In this document: piece after piece, positions 14,268-23,786 of the stretch
How positions within the stretch are numbered: position 1 is the first letter of the stretch
Layout: each line of letters opens with the position of its first letter
DNA from: Prevotella sp.
GTDB taxonomy: Bacteria; Bacteroidota; Bacteroidia; Bacteroidales; Bacteroidaceae
Length of the DNA: 64,000 bases
Direction: 5' to 3'
NCBI GenBank assembly: GCA_024695815.1
Contig: JAILHK010000011.1
Span: forward strand, 45,334-109,333
Position numbers and translations under genes: made by a program
The notes under the pieces: generated by a model
Database searches by the model: none
What the model saw: only the letters and a program-made list of their open reading frames with translations
What the model was told of the DNA's origin: nothing

Positions 14268-16457
14268 TTAGTCCTCTAATTTCTCCGATTGCGATTTCAC
14301 CAGTTCGTAATACAGGCCCTTGTGCTCAATTAACGAGTCGTGGTTTCCTACCTCTACGATGTTACCATGGTCAAGGACAACAATCTGGTCGGCATGGCGT
14401 ATGGTACTCAGCCTGTGGGCAACCACGACAACGGTTCGGTTCTGGAATGCTGTGTTAAGGGCGTCCACAATCTTCTTCTCATTGATGGTATCCAATGCAT
14501 TCGTAGCCTCATCGAGAAACAGGTACTGTGGATTCCTGTATAGCGCACGGGCTATCAGAATACGCTGTTTCTGACCACCACTCAAGCCTCGCCCACGCTC
14601 GCCTATCTTCGTGTCGAAACCCTGAGGCATGGCATTGATCTCATCTAGTATCTGAGCTGTCTTACAACAATCAATGAGTCGTTGCTTGTCCACATGTTCA
14701 TCGTCAAGCACGATGTTGTTTGCAATGGTATCACTGAATATCTTGCCGTCCTGCATCACCACGCCACACATGTTTCTCCATTGGCGCAGGTTGATGGCCA
14801 TCACATTCATGCCATCCATTTTAATATCACCATAACTCGGCTTGTAGAGTCGGCATAGCAGTTTCAGAAGCGTTGACTTTCCACTGCCGCTACCACCGAC
14901 AATGGCCGTAACCTTGTTTTCCGGAATATGGAGGAAGATGTGGTTCAGCACGAACGGTGAGTTCATGGTGTATTGGAACATCACGTTTGACAACACAATA
15001 TCCCGATGCTCTGGCAATATGGTTGTTGAGCCAACGGACAAGAGTTCCTCTTCGTCGTCCAATTGTCTGATCTCGTTCATACGCAGAAAAGAGATCTTGG
15101 CATACTGCGCTGAGACGACAAAGTTGATGAACTGGATAAGGGGACCATTGAGCATACCGATGATAAACTGTGTGGAAATCATGATACCATAGGTTATCTC
15201 GCCATCGATAACGGCAGTGGCACAGAAAAACACAATGGCCATGTTCTTGATATTGTCAATGAACTGCGCACCAAGGTTCTGCATGTTCGTGATAGCAAGC
15301 ACCCGCTTGTTGACGTGATACAGTCCTGCCTGTATCTCCTCCCACTTCCATCTTCTCGAACGCTCATAGTTGTACACCTTGATGTCCTGAATGGAAGATA
15401 CGGTTTCCACCCAGTAACTCTGGTTGCGCGAGATTAGTTCAAAATACTGCCAATCCAACTTCTTTCGCACTTTCAGGAACAACATCACCCAACATACATA
15501 TAAGACGGATCCTGCCAAGAAAATCAAAAATATGGTACTGTTATAAAGAAGCAGGATAATTGAAAACAACACAAAGGTAAAGGTAGAGAATACCAATGCC
15601 AGCGAGTTGTTCATGATGAAGTTGCGAATGCGCTCGTGGTCAGCAGCACGCTGAAGAATATCGCCCAGCAGCTTATTCTCAAAGAAGGTGATGGGCAGTT
15701 TCATCAGTTTGATGAGATAATCGGAAATCAGGGCTATGTTCACACGGGCCGTGATATGCATCAGTATCCAGTCACGCAGTACATTGAACACCATGACACT
15801 GACCAGAATACAGATATTGCCTATCAGCACCATGTTGATGAAGTTTACGTCGGATGTCGCGATACCGACATCTATCACCGCCTTCGAAATAAATGGCAGG
15901 ACACCCTGCAGGAGCGTTACCGCCATCATGATGAAGAATATCAGACCGAAGTTTTTCTTATAGGGCACAAAGTAGCGCAGAATACTGATAAAACTGTCTT
16001 TCTGCATCTCGCGCTCTGCTTTCGAGGTCTTAAAGTCGGCCGTAGGCTCTATGGCCAACAGGACCCCATGACTCTCGCCATCCAGGTACCAGCCTTTCAG
16101 AAACTCATCGTGGGTGTATTTCACATGCCCTTTCATCGGATCAGACACCCATACATGTTTTCTATCTGCATGATAGACCACAATAAAGTGGTTTTGATTC
16201 CAAAATACGATGGCAGGGAAAGGAACTTTCTCTACAAGATCTTTAATCGGGCATTTGATGGCCAACGTATGCAGGCCGATACTTTCTGCGCCCGTGCCCA
16301 GATCAAGCAGTGAGACGCCTTCCTTGGTAAGGCCGCACTTGTCGCGCAGATACTGAAGCGAGTAGTACCTGCCAAAATATTTAGCCACCATTTTTAGTGA
16401 CGCAGGACCGCAATCCTGCGAATCCATCTGATATTCTGTGGGAAATCTTCTGAACAT
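14268..16457 (-). CDS. Peptidase-containing ABC transporter (PCAT), C39 bacteriocin-processing type
   Basis: 729 residues with the standard three-part layout. N-terminal C39 peptidase: Gln14 and Cys16 in SQDCGPASLKMVAKYFG, His90 in WNQNHFIVVYH, Asp106 in VSDPMKG. Transmembrane domain about 160-440 with roughly six helices. Nucleotide-binding domain: Walker A GGSGSGKST (521-529), signature LSGGQKQR (625-632), Walker B YLFLDE (645-650), H-loop His681. Such transporters cut leaders after a double glycine and export the cargo. The three GG-leader proteins in this operon are the obvious substrates, though at 255-317 residues they are longer than classical bacteriocins. Confidence 0.96.
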   Translation of the reverse strand: MFRRFPTEYQMDSQDCGPASLKMVAKYFGRYYSLQYLRDKCGLTKEGVSLLDLGTGAESIGLHTLAIKCPIKDLVEKVPFPAIVFWNQNHFIVVYHADRKHVWVSDPMKGHVKYTHDEFLKGWYLDGESHGVLLAIEPTADFKTSKAEREMQKDSFISILRYFVPYKKNFGLIFFIMMAVTLLQGVLPFISKAVIDVGIATSDVNFINMVLIGNICILVSVMVFNVLRDWILMHITARVNIALISDYLIKLMKLPITFFENKLLGDILQRAADHERIRNFIMNNSLALVFSTFTFVLFSIILLLYNSTIFLIFLAGSVLYVCWVMLFLKVRKKLDWQYFELISRNQSYWVETVSSIQDIKVYNYERSRRWKWEEIQAGLYHVNKRVLAITNMQNLGAQFIDNIKNMAIVFFCATAVIDGEITYGIMISTQFIIGMLNGPLIQFINFVVSAQYAKISFLRMNEIRQLDDEEELLSVGSTTILPEHRDIVLSNVMFQYTMNSPFVLNHIFLHIPENKVTAIVGGSGSGKSTLLKLLCRLYKPSYGDIKMDGMNVMAINLRQWRNMCGVVMQDGKIFSDTIANNIVLDDEHVDKQRLIDCCKTAQILDEINAMPQGFDTKIGERGRGLSGGQKQRILIARALYRNPQYLFLDEATNALDTINEKKIVDALNTAFQNRTVVVVAHRLSTIRHADQIVVLDHGNIVEVGNHDSLIEHKGLYYELVKSQSEKLED

Positions 16458-16474
16458 TATTCTATCCTGTTATT

Positions 16475-17779
16475 TTATTTCTGGCTCTTTGATTTCAAAT
16501 TGTCAAACAAGCGCTCTATGAGTCGTTTGGGTTTTGTGATGATGTCTGCCTGCCCTTTGGCCTCAAAGTTTACAGTCAGTTTCTTTCCAAAGTTGGTGAC
16601 GAGTCCCTGCGGGAACCTAACAAGGACCAGATAGGCCTCTGCCGTTCCCTTGTCCGTCTTCAGCTTGTTGGGAATCGAAGAGATGGAAACGACCTTGCCC
16701 TTTACCAGTCCGTACTCATCATACGGGAAGTCGCTGATCTTGATGTTTACTTCTTGTCCTTTGCAGACTTTACCAGCTCCTGATATCGGGATATACAGTT
16801 CCCCCACGGGCGTGTTACGCTCTGGAACCACGGAGAACAGCTCCTGCGTTGCGCTGACATATACGTTGTCGCGCCAGAAGCCCAGATACTCCAGCTTGCC
16901 GTCTATGGTGGACTTCATGACAAAGGACTCCAGCCAGCGTTCTGCATTGTCTTTGAGCACATTACGTTTGGCAAGCACATTTATATAGGCTTTCTTCAGC
17001 GCTTCTGACTCCGTCACGTTGACCTTCGCTATCTCCGTCATGTTCTGGTCTATCTCTGCCAGTTTGGACAGCTTGGTGCTTTTCAGGCCTACACGGCTCT
17101 GCAATGCTGACAGATAGCTGCCCTGACGGTTTTTCAGTTCCTCTTCGCTGATGGCATCATCTTCATATAGCAGGCTGTCCTTGTAAAGTCTATTTGCGAT
17201 GTTATCCAGTGATTTCTGGCTGATTGTCAGTTCCTCATCGATATTGTCCACTATCTCATGGGCCGCATCTATCTGTTTATGCAGGGAGCTGCGCATATTG
17301 GCATACGTCGTTGTATGGCGCAGGATGTCGTATTCCTTATAAGCAAGGGCAAAGCCATTATAGTCAGCACTCAGATCGCCTAGACTCAGATCTTTCGGAA
17401 ACGACAGCGTTGTCTGGGGTGTCATTTCATCCTTTAGCAACTTCAGGACTCCGCACACATCATGATAGTTGGCCGCATTATCAATATAGCCGATGACTTC
17501 ACCGGCCTTTACTGAACTTCGGTTCGCTTTCACTAGATGGAGTTTTCCCGAACTGTTGGAAACAATTCGCACGGGCGCCTTGCCGGCTGATATACTGACC
17601 TCACCGCTGACTGTGTCGGGATACTCTATCAAGAAGCTCATCACCACGACACCTGCCATCAGGACTGACAGCACGCCTGCCACCCACCAGGTCCAGTCTG
17701 TAGGCATGCGGTCGATGATATCCTGCACCTCTTCTGACTTCTTATCGATTTCCGTTTTAGGATTCTTCATGATATTCAC
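16475..17779 (-). CDS. HlyD family membrane-fusion protein
   Basis: 434 residues with one N-terminal transmembrane helix (about 31-50, VAGVLSVLMAGVVVMSFLI) and a barrel-sandwich/coiled-coil/barrel-sandwich layout: VSGEVSISAGKAPVRIVS, a long alpha-helical hairpin, then GELYIPISGAGKVCKGQEV. It would link the PCAT in the inner membrane with the outer-membrane channel. Start either at 17779 or at the Met three codons on. Genes on both sides are separated by only 9 and 17 bases. Confidence 0.93.
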   Translation of the reverse strand: MNIMKNPKTEIDKKSEEVQDIIDRMPTDWTWWVAGVLSVLMAGVVVMSFLIEYPDTVSGEVSISAGKAPVRIVSNSSGKLHLVKANRSSVKAGEVIGYIDNAANYHDVCGVLKLLKDEMTPQTTLSFPKDLSLGDLSADYNGFALAYKEYDILRHTTTYANMRSSLHKQIDAAHEIVDNIDEELTISQKSLDNIANRLYKDSLLYEDDAISEEELKNRQGSYLSALQSRVGLKSTKLSKLAEIDQNMTEIAKVNVTESEALKKAYINVLAKRNVLKDNAERWLESFVMKSTIDGKLEYLGFWRDNVYVSATQELFSVVPERNTPVGELYIPISGAGKVCKGQEVNIKISDFPYDEYGLVKGKVVSISSIPNKLKTDKGTAEAYLVLVRFPQGLVTNFGKKLTVNFEAKGQADIITKPKRLIERLFDNLKSKSQK

Positions 17780-17788
17780 CTTATTATT

Positions 17789-19240
17789 TTATTGAAAGTA
17801 TATATTCTCAAGACTCGCATTCTCAACAAAGTCGTAAAGTGCAAGATGGCGAAGCGCATAGTACTCAGAATAGACATTCTGGAGACTTGACGCATAGTCT
17901 ATCATCGATGAGAGCAGCGAGCTGTAGGCACTGGTCACCTCATAGACGGATATCTTGCCTGCTGCAAACTTCTTGACCGTCAGTTGGTATTGTTCCCTTG
18001 ACAGCTCAAAGGTCTTGTTGGCCAGTATGTAGTTCTTATAGCAGGTGTTGTAGCCTTCCACCTGTGTCTTGATGGAATTCTCGAATTCCTTTTCCGTTCT
18101 CTCAATCTCGAGCATCGAGGCCATATACTCATTCTCGGCCATCTGGCGCTTGTTATGATTGATACCCCATTGGAACACGGGAATGCTGAAGGTGACGGCC
18201 AGAGCCTGACGCTGCTCGGGATGACGATAGGCATCCCTTAGAGTCTCGCCATACTGGTTCATACCGAAACTGAGCGAAACATTTCCGTTGAAGCGCAGGC
18301 TGTTGCGAGTCTGCAAACGACTGTACTCAGCCTGCTTGCGTTGCATTTCCACGGAAAGATACTGTGGATTGTTCTGATGGACCAGTGACAATACCATAGT
18401 GTAGTCCATGCTTATCGGCAGGCTGTTGCCGTCTGGTCGTTCCACCTCCACATTGTCAGTACCAAGTTCCATAGCAAGCGAAATGAGAAGATCGTGATAG
18501 CTTCTTTCCTGTGTCACAACATTCTGTGCCGTCTTGAGCTGCTGCAGTTCTATCTGGTTGTATTCATACTTGGTGATGATGCCATGCTCAAGTTTCTTGC
18601 CTGCCAGTCGGAGAAGCGTGTCTCCCGTCTGCATGTTCTGCTGGTTAACTTCGTATTGCAGTTTACTTATATATGCCCTCAGGTATAAGGAGAGTATCTT
18701 CTGCTGTTCTGATGACATGGAATTACAGAACTCCTTCCTTGCCAGCTCGTGCTTCAGGTTTTGGATAGCCTTATTATAGCGGTACAACTTTGCTTCTCCA
18801 TAAAGGGGTTGGCTATAGCTGAGATACAATGGCGATGTGTTGAAACTGTTTCTGTCTGCAGAGAATTCCCTTAGAAAGCCAAGGTTGCTGCTCAACGAGA
18901 AAGAACCGCCCGTAATGCCTACCTTCTGCGATATAGTAAAACCTGCTGAACTAGAATTGGAGTAATCATTCACGTATGAGTAATCGCCCGTTACAGGATT
19001 CTGAAGCAAACGGAATGAGCGGTTTAACGACATGGGCGACAGTTCAAAACTTATTGAAGGTAGGAAGCTCTTCAGATAGTTTTCATATTCAAGATTTGTA
19101 TTCTGATATTTGTAAGTGATTGATTTGACGATAGGTGCATTCTTTATATAGACATTCAGTACTTCATTCAAAGGCACAGAGTAACACATAATCGCATTAG
19201 TCCACAACAAAAGAATGAATAGATATTTTTTTGTCATCAT
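17789..19240 (-). CDS. TolC-type outer-membrane efflux protein of the export operon
   Basis: 483 residues with signal peptide MMTKKYLFILLLWTNAIMCYS. Two long helical repeats, each with a beta part, are typical of the OEP family: SFELSPMSLNRS..., and VSLSFGMNQYGETLRDAYRHP. It completes a type-I-like export route with the HlyD and PCAT proteins. First gene of the transporter trio. Confidence 0.93.
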   Translation of the reverse strand: MMTKKYLFILLLWTNAIMCYSVPLNEVLNVYIKNAPIVKSITYKYQNTNLEYENYLKSFLPSISFELSPMSLNRSFRLLQNPVTGDYSYVNDYSNSSSAGFTISQKVGITGGSFSLSSNLGFLREFSADRNSFNTSPLYLSYSQPLYGEAKLYRYNKAIQNLKHELARKEFCNSMSSEQQKILSLYLRAYISKLQYEVNQQNMQTGDTLLRLAGKKLEHGIITKYEYNQIELQQLKTAQNVVTQERSYHDLLISLAMELGTDNVEVERPDGNSLPISMDYTMVLSLVHQNNPQYLSVEMQRKQAEYSRLQTRNSLRFNGNVSLSFGMNQYGETLRDAYRHPEQRQALAVTFSIPVFQWGINHNKRQMAENEYMASMLEIERTEKEFENSIKTQVEGYNTCYKNYILANKTFELSREQYQLTVKKFAAGKISVYEVTSAYSSLLSSMIDYASSLQNVYSEYYALRHLALYDFVENASLENIYFQ

Positions 19241-19311
19241 ACTCAGATGTAAATTTTCATTTCATTAAAGTACCGGAGACTGCTTTATCAATCTCTGGTA
19301 CTAAACAGACA

Positions 19312-20043
19312 TTATTTAAACGAGATTGGGATTGTGTATTTTACATTGACAGGTTTGCCTTTATCAATTCCAGGTTTAAAATTAGGCATGTGCCTTATTG
19401 CAAACAATGCTGCATTGTCAAGACAAGGACAGACACCACGGAACACTTTCTCATTACATATCTTGCCGTCTTTTCGGACTATGAAAGTCACTATAACACG
19501 ACCAGACTGGTTGTTGGCTTTGGCAAAAGCCGGGAAATAAATACGCTTTGACATATAGTTGGCCAGTTCCTGATTACCTCCGGGAAATTCGGGAAGCTGC
19601 TCGGGAGCAAGCACAACATTATCTGCTGTCAAAGTCGTATCGATGCCATTATCCTCATCAATGTCGGTAACCATATATGACGTCTTCTCTTTCTTGACCT
19701 GATAACGAATATCATGTTGACGTTCCCTTTCTGTGTTGAGGTCAGAAATAAAGTAAACAGAATACCAGTCTTTGCCTCGTGGGATAACCTTCAAAGTCAC
19801 TAAATCCGTTGGTGTGCGGTCATAGTTGTCATAGATAACAAAACAATGGTGTTCTTTATTCAACCTGTTTATTTTATCACAGCATGCTTCAGTCATATAC
19901 TGGTTCAAATCAACAGAATTCGACGTGAGAATGTCTGTATATACATTTTTCAAAAACGACACAGCTCCCTCGTCATACTTCTGAGCACGTCCGCTACACA
20001 CAACAATGCACAGCAAGCATATCAAATACAATTTCTTTTTCAT
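19312..20043 (-). CDS. Secreted protein with TonB C-terminal domain
   Basis: 243 residues from the Met at 20043; an in-frame ATG four codons earlier is possible. Signal peptide MKKKLYLICLLCIVVCSGRAQ. The N-terminal ~110 residues form a small NTF2/DUF3828-like domain (VSFLKNVYTDILTSN). The C-terminal ~90 residues are TonB_C-like: LPEFPGGNQELANYMSKRI, then GRVIVTFIVRKDGKI. Unlike true TonB it has a cleavable-looking signal and no proline-rich spanner. Its role in the cluster is unclear. Confidence 0.8.
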   Translation of the reverse strand: MKKKLYLICLLCIVVCSGRAQKYDEGAVSFLKNVYTDILTSNSVDLNQYMTEACCDKINRLNKEHHCFVIYDNYDRTPTDLVTLKVIPRGKDWYSVYFISDLNTERERQHDIRYQVKKEKTSYMVTDIDEDNGIDTTLTADNVVLAPEQLPEFPGGNQELANYMSKRIYFPAFAKANNQSGRVIVTFIVRKDGKICNEKVFRGVCPCLDNAALFAIRHMPNFKPGIDKGKPVNVKYTIPISFK

Positions 20044-20129
20044 ATTTATAGTCATTTATAGTACTAAGACTATTAATTTTATTCTTTATAGACCTATTTT
20101 CTACGAACTAACGTGGACGGGAGCACCAT

Positions 20130-21050
20130 TCAGTCGAACGGTTTACCCTCTTCTGCACCGAAGCTTACACCTTTGTGCTTCATAGAGAGCCCCAGTTGCC
20201 TCATATTTTCGATGACTTCCCAATTTCTTCTATCAGAGGAGTACTTTCTCAGTTCGCTGACGGAATCCAACGTTGCTAAGTATGCTTTCCTTCCAGACAT
20301 ATACAAAATGGTATAAGCACGATTCATATCATTCCATATATCAAGTTTTGAAACGATAATGGAATCATAGATCGAAATAGATTTCTGGTAGTACCTCTTG
20401 GCACTACTGTCGTCTCCTTCCATCTCAGCTATATAGCCATACGCGAAATTTGACTGGGGGTCGTTGGGATAGTTCACTAGAATGGAATCCAACAGTTGCT
20501 TGGCATGAACATAATTCCCGGTACCCAGATAGCTACGCAGGCGACCAGCGTTCTTATTCTTAAAATCTATAGCTGCCTGACGCTCCGCTGAAATGGGTGC
20601 CTCTGGTTTGTTCTCTTTTACATCCCTATTCTGGTCAAGAAACAGCTTATCCTCCGCACCATACGCATCAGATTCCAAATGCGCAAAGTCTGCAACCGCT
20701 CTTTCTACTTTAGCATAAGACACCACCTCATTGTTTCTGACAAACAGCAACTGACAATATTCCTCATTACCTATTGCTACATTTATTATTTGGTTCTTCA
20801 ATTTATCAGACATCATAATATGAGCATGGCGTTCTGCAAAGTCCGTAGCATAAGGCTTAATAACAAACACGCTGTCACATTCTGAATGAATGGCATACAG
20901 AGGAAACATCTCGTCGGCCTTTAGCTTGGACAAGAGCGTCACCACCTCTTCATCGGACTTAACTGCTGAATGGACGTACAGCATACAGGCGGCGCCAGTG
21001 ACTACAGCCGCAATTAAACACAATGTGATAATAATCGTTTTCTTTTTCAT
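20130..21050 (-). CDS. Membrane-anchored protein with TPR-like region, unknown function
   Basis: 306 residues from the Met at 21050. One N-terminal hydrophobic helix (TIIITLCLIAAVVTGAACMLY). Residues ~170-260 fit two tetratricopeptide-like helical pairs: LLDSILVNYPNDPQSNFAYGY and AKRYYQKSISIYDSI. No catalytic motif seen. The 3' flank (20096-20115) contains a short match to the FVEN tail found elsewhere in the cluster. Confidence 0.7.
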   Translation of the reverse strand: MKKKTIIITLCLIAAVVTGAACMLYVHSAVKSDEEVVTLLSKLKADEMFPLYAIHSECDSVFVIKPYATDFAERHAHIMMSDKLKNQIINVAIGNEEYCQLLFVRNNEVVSYAKVERAVADFAHLESDAYGAEDKLFLDQNRDVKENKPEAPISAERQAAIDFKNKNAGRLRSYLGTGNYVHAKQLLDSILVNYPNDPQSNFAYGYIAEMEGDDSSAKRYYQKSISIYDSIIVSKLDIWNDMNRAYTILYMSGRKAYLATLDSVSELRKYSSDRRNWEVIENMRQLGLSMKHKGVSFGAEEGKPFD

Positions 21051-21087
21051 AATCACTATCATTTAAATACAGTCTGTCGCTTCGAAA

Positions 21088-22494
21088 CTAATAGACAGCT
21101 TCGAATGCCACTTGTGGGAAGTGCTTCTTGATAAGAGCTTTCTGCTTATCGGTCATTTTTCCATCGATAGTCAATCTGTCAATCTTCAATTTAAAGAACC
21201 AGTCTGGCAGCTTTACATCACCTTTGAAAGAAAGGCCTAATCTCTTAATGTGTCCCATGCGAGAAAGTATCTCGGGAACCTCATCAACAGTGAGATTAAT
21301 AGCATATGCATCATCCTGCTTTCGTAGTTCTTTAATCTGATCCTCATCGCTAGGAGACTTGCGCACGAGCCAGCCAATTTTTGGTGTATAGGTATTGGTG
21401 AGCGTATCTACATCTACACCAACGAATCCTGCCCATAATTCCATGGGAGTCTCACTCACCACAGAATTATTAAATGGATCAACAACTCGGTATTTGAAGC
21501 CCACGCTCACCTGTTCTGCAGGCATTCTTTCTCCATAATCAATCACATCGAGCGTCTTTCCGTTCTCATCGGGAAAGAATTTGAGTATCCAACCATCAAA
21601 ATGTGTTGGTTCTCCAGGAATACAACCACCACCACTCTGTAGTTCTTTCAACCTATTCTTCTTCAGGATGTCCTGCCAAAAGCTCTGGTTAGGTCGGCCT
21701 TCCGCTGCACAAACGAACTCTGCGAGTATGGGCTCCAGACTCTTGATCCACTCGCCAAGGCCGTACTTTTCTAATCTCTTGCTCTTTTCCATCACCTGAC
21801 GCCAGTCATCGGGCGTTCCTTTCAGTGTGATTGTCGGAATACCACAGCTCATGTAGATAATCAGATAATCGAAGTAAGACTTCACACTCTCCATCAGTGT
21901 AATCTGCGAAGCCACCCGCTCTGCAGAACCTGTTGTTGAAAAGTCGGCCGTAATGGTCTTTGCAATGTCACCCTTGGTACATTGGTCAATCTGCGATGCA
22001 AAGTTATCTATAAGCCCTGGCCAGTCGGGATGGCCTGTAAGTAGGTCCTCTGAAGTTATCACCACCAGCGTCTTCTTTTTTTTATGATTAACCAGCTGAT
22101 GGCGCAACTCCTCTGGATGAGCGTTCACATAGCGAGCGAAGCCTTGGCTGATGAGCAGCCACATCATGTCGGGTGAAAGCGTCAGCGACTTGTGTTTAGC
22201 GTATGCATCAACAACACTACAATAGAAGGCATCCTCGAAAGCATTTCTCATGCATTGGGCATCAGCAAAGCTGGTGGCAATGATATGTCGGTCCTCTAGT
22301 TTTATATTTTTATTACCAAGCAAGAAGCTGGCAGACATTTCACCGGTATCATACGGATCACTATCCGGAATAGCCTCCAGATTCTCATCGACCACAAAAG
22401 TAATGCTACCCTTTGTTTGGGCTATTACCTTTTCATTGTCTGCGCTCACTGTTAATGGCAATGCAAGCAACGATGCTAAAAGAAATTTTTTCAT
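21088..22494 (-). CDS. DUF4419 family secreted protein
   Basis: 468 residues from the Met at 22494 (an ATG at 22506 is also possible); signal peptide MKKFLLASLLALPLTVSA. Motifs SLTLSPDMMWLLISQGFARYVN, DLLTGHPDWPGLIDNFASQI and SGGGCIPGEPTHFDGWI fit DUF4419, a domain found in bacteria and fungi with no assigned activity. Its 5' block ATGACTATAAATATGAAAAA is also found at the TonB_C gene, again pointing to sequence reuse within the locus. Confidence 0.85.
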   Translation of the reverse strand: MKKFLLASLLALPLTVSADNEKVIAQTKGSITFVVDENLEAIPDSDPYDTGEMSASFLLGNKNIKLEDRHIIATSFADAQCMRNAFEDAFYCSVVDAYAKHKSLTLSPDMMWLLISQGFARYVNAHPEELRHQLVNHKKKKTLVVITSEDLLTGHPDWPGLIDNFASQIDQCTKGDIAKTITADFSTTGSAERVASQITLMESVKSYFDYLIIYMSCGIPTITLKGTPDDWRQVMEKSKRLEKYGLGEWIKSLEPILAEFVCAAEGRPNQSFWQDILKKNRLKELQSGGGCIPGEPTHFDGWILKFFPDENGKTLDVIDYGERMPAEQVSVGFKYRVVDPFNNSVVSETPMELWAGFVGVDVDTLTNTYTPKIGWLVRKSPSDEDQIKELRKQDDAYAINLTVDEVPEILSRMGHIKRLGLSFKGDVKLPDWFFKLKIDRLTIDGKMTDKQKALIKKHFPQVAFEAVY

Positions 22495-22534
22495 ATTTAT
22501 AGTCATTTAGTTTCATTTTCTTATCGACCTACGA

Positions 22535-22603
22535 TTACTTGTTTACTATCTCTGCATGCAACTCCAATTCGGAGAGCGTTGCTCGTGTTAGTTTTCGTTT
22601 CAT
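22535..22603 (-). pseudogene. Truncated double-glycine leader peptide ORF, 22 codons
   Basis: Encodes MKRKLTRATLSELELHAEIV followed by NK and a stop. It matches the substrate leaders up to the point where MFEQK and the GG motif would follow. Without cargo it is likely a relic of a lost substrate gene at the upstream side of the cluster, or possibly a decoy leader. Confidence 0.75.
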
Positions 22604-22720
22604 AAAACAAGTCTGTTTGTAAAATCAGGTATGTTCGCTTGTTTGTATGTCTTTAAAAAGAAGTTATTATGTCTATTCACAAATTAATGGCGTTTACTAA
22701 AGAGTGTTTGTTTCAGATTA

Positions 22721-23563
22721 TTACATCGGTGCAGTAGGCAGTTTTGGAGCAAATAGTCTTTGGAACGATTCCGGAAGTTTACTGCGTTCCCATAACTCCT
22801 CAATTATTATTCCATTACCGGCAATTGTCTTAAATATAAATGTATTGTCGTCTTTCCACGTTATGACTCCCTCGGGATTGGTGGTTTCCTTAACGACCGA
22901 TTCAGACTTGTATTCAACGGGACAGATAAAAATATTAGACCCCATAATGCGATTACCATGACAAACGAGAGTGGTTAACTTTTTCTCCCCGTATATTTTA
23001 TAAACATCGCCTTGCATGTTGTTTGTGTTAAGCTCTTCTGTCGCATCGTTATAGATTCCCTTCAGCTTCCAACATCCACCAAGGCGCTGAGAAGTAGCAA
23101 CGTTTTTCATTTGTAACATTGTTATTGCGGTCTCAATCTCAGGTTCAATGTTATATCGGTCGTAATATTCTGTGATAAACTGATTCATTGGAAATCTTTC
23201 TTCATCACCAGGTCTTATGGTGTTAAACCATTTCACTGCCACATGATTATCATCGCAATTGAATATACGTGTGCCACGACCATCATTGCCAACAGGTACA
23301 TCTCCAGTAAACAAATATGGATGTGGTTCATCCTGCTTAATCCAGTATGCGCACAATTCAGGTGAGTTGTTCATAACAAGAATTGTGACTGGTACGAAAT
23401 CCGAGAAAAACTTATATTGCAACATGTCAGCGACAATATCAGGGCGTCCATCCTCGTAAGCGAGGCGCTGCAACTTATAAAGCCCCTGTGGATTTTTGTT
23501 TTGTGCACCAATACTTGATAGACTCAATAAAAGGCTGAGCAGAATCAAAGAAGCTTTTTTCAT
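22721..23563 (-). CDS. Secreted protein with DUF4488/lipocalin-like C-terminal half
   Basis: 280 residues; signal peptide MKKASLILLSLLLSLSSIGAQ. The C-terminal half starts LGGCWKLKGIYND and has alternating strands, ending in a FQRLF helix; this pattern resembles the protein at 4530-5078. The N-terminal half carries RLAYEDGRPDIVADMLQYKF and another lipocalin-like strand set. Both genes follow a copy of repeat block A, so they may be recombined descendants of one cassette. Function unknown. Confidence 0.7.
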   Translation of the reverse strand: MKKASLILLSLLLSLSSIGAQNKNPQGLYKLQRLAYEDGRPDIVADMLQYKFFSDFVPVTILVMNNSPELCAYWIKQDEPHPYLFTGDVPVGNDGRGTRIFNCDDNHVAVKWFNTIRPGDEERFPMNQFITEYYDRYNIEPEIETAITMLQMKNVATSQRLGGCWKLKGIYNDATEELNTNNMQGDVYKIYGEKKLTTLVCHGNRIMGSNIFICPVEYKSESVVKETTNPEGVITWKDDNTFIFKTIAGNGIIIEELWERSKLPESFQRLFAPKLPTAPM

Positions 23564-23680
23564 GATTACAAATTGTTTTTAGTGATTATTGTTTTTTTGT
23601 ATTACACAAAATTCTTCGTCACTCCTTATTCTCTACAAACTGTCGGAATGAGGTTTGCTGCCAAGGTTCAAGTTCCTGAA
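23556..23680 (-). repeat. Repeat block A, copy 2
   Basis: Copy of 5071-5196, in the same orientation: FVENKE gene end, intergenic region, next start codon. Confidence 0.8.
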
Positions 23681-23738
23681 CATAACAGCTACACACAACC
23701 ATGCACAGCAAACAAATCAAAAACAGTTTCTTGTTCAT
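23619..23738 (-). pseudogene. 39-codon chimeric mini-ORF: signal peptide fused to FVENKE tail
   Basis: Starts MNKKLFLICLLCMVVCSC, close to the signal peptide of the TonB_C protein (MKKKLYLICLLCIVVCSG). It continues in frame into QELEPWQQTSF and RQFVENKE, the C-terminus of the FPSTW-domain protein. A deletion joining the two ends of former genes would give this. It is the first ORF after the cluster promoter. Whether it makes a small lipoprotein-like peptide is open. Confidence 0.75.
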
Positions 23739-23786
23739 TTATTTTTTATAGTTATAGGTTTATATGCTTTGAGTAATTTCTCGATG

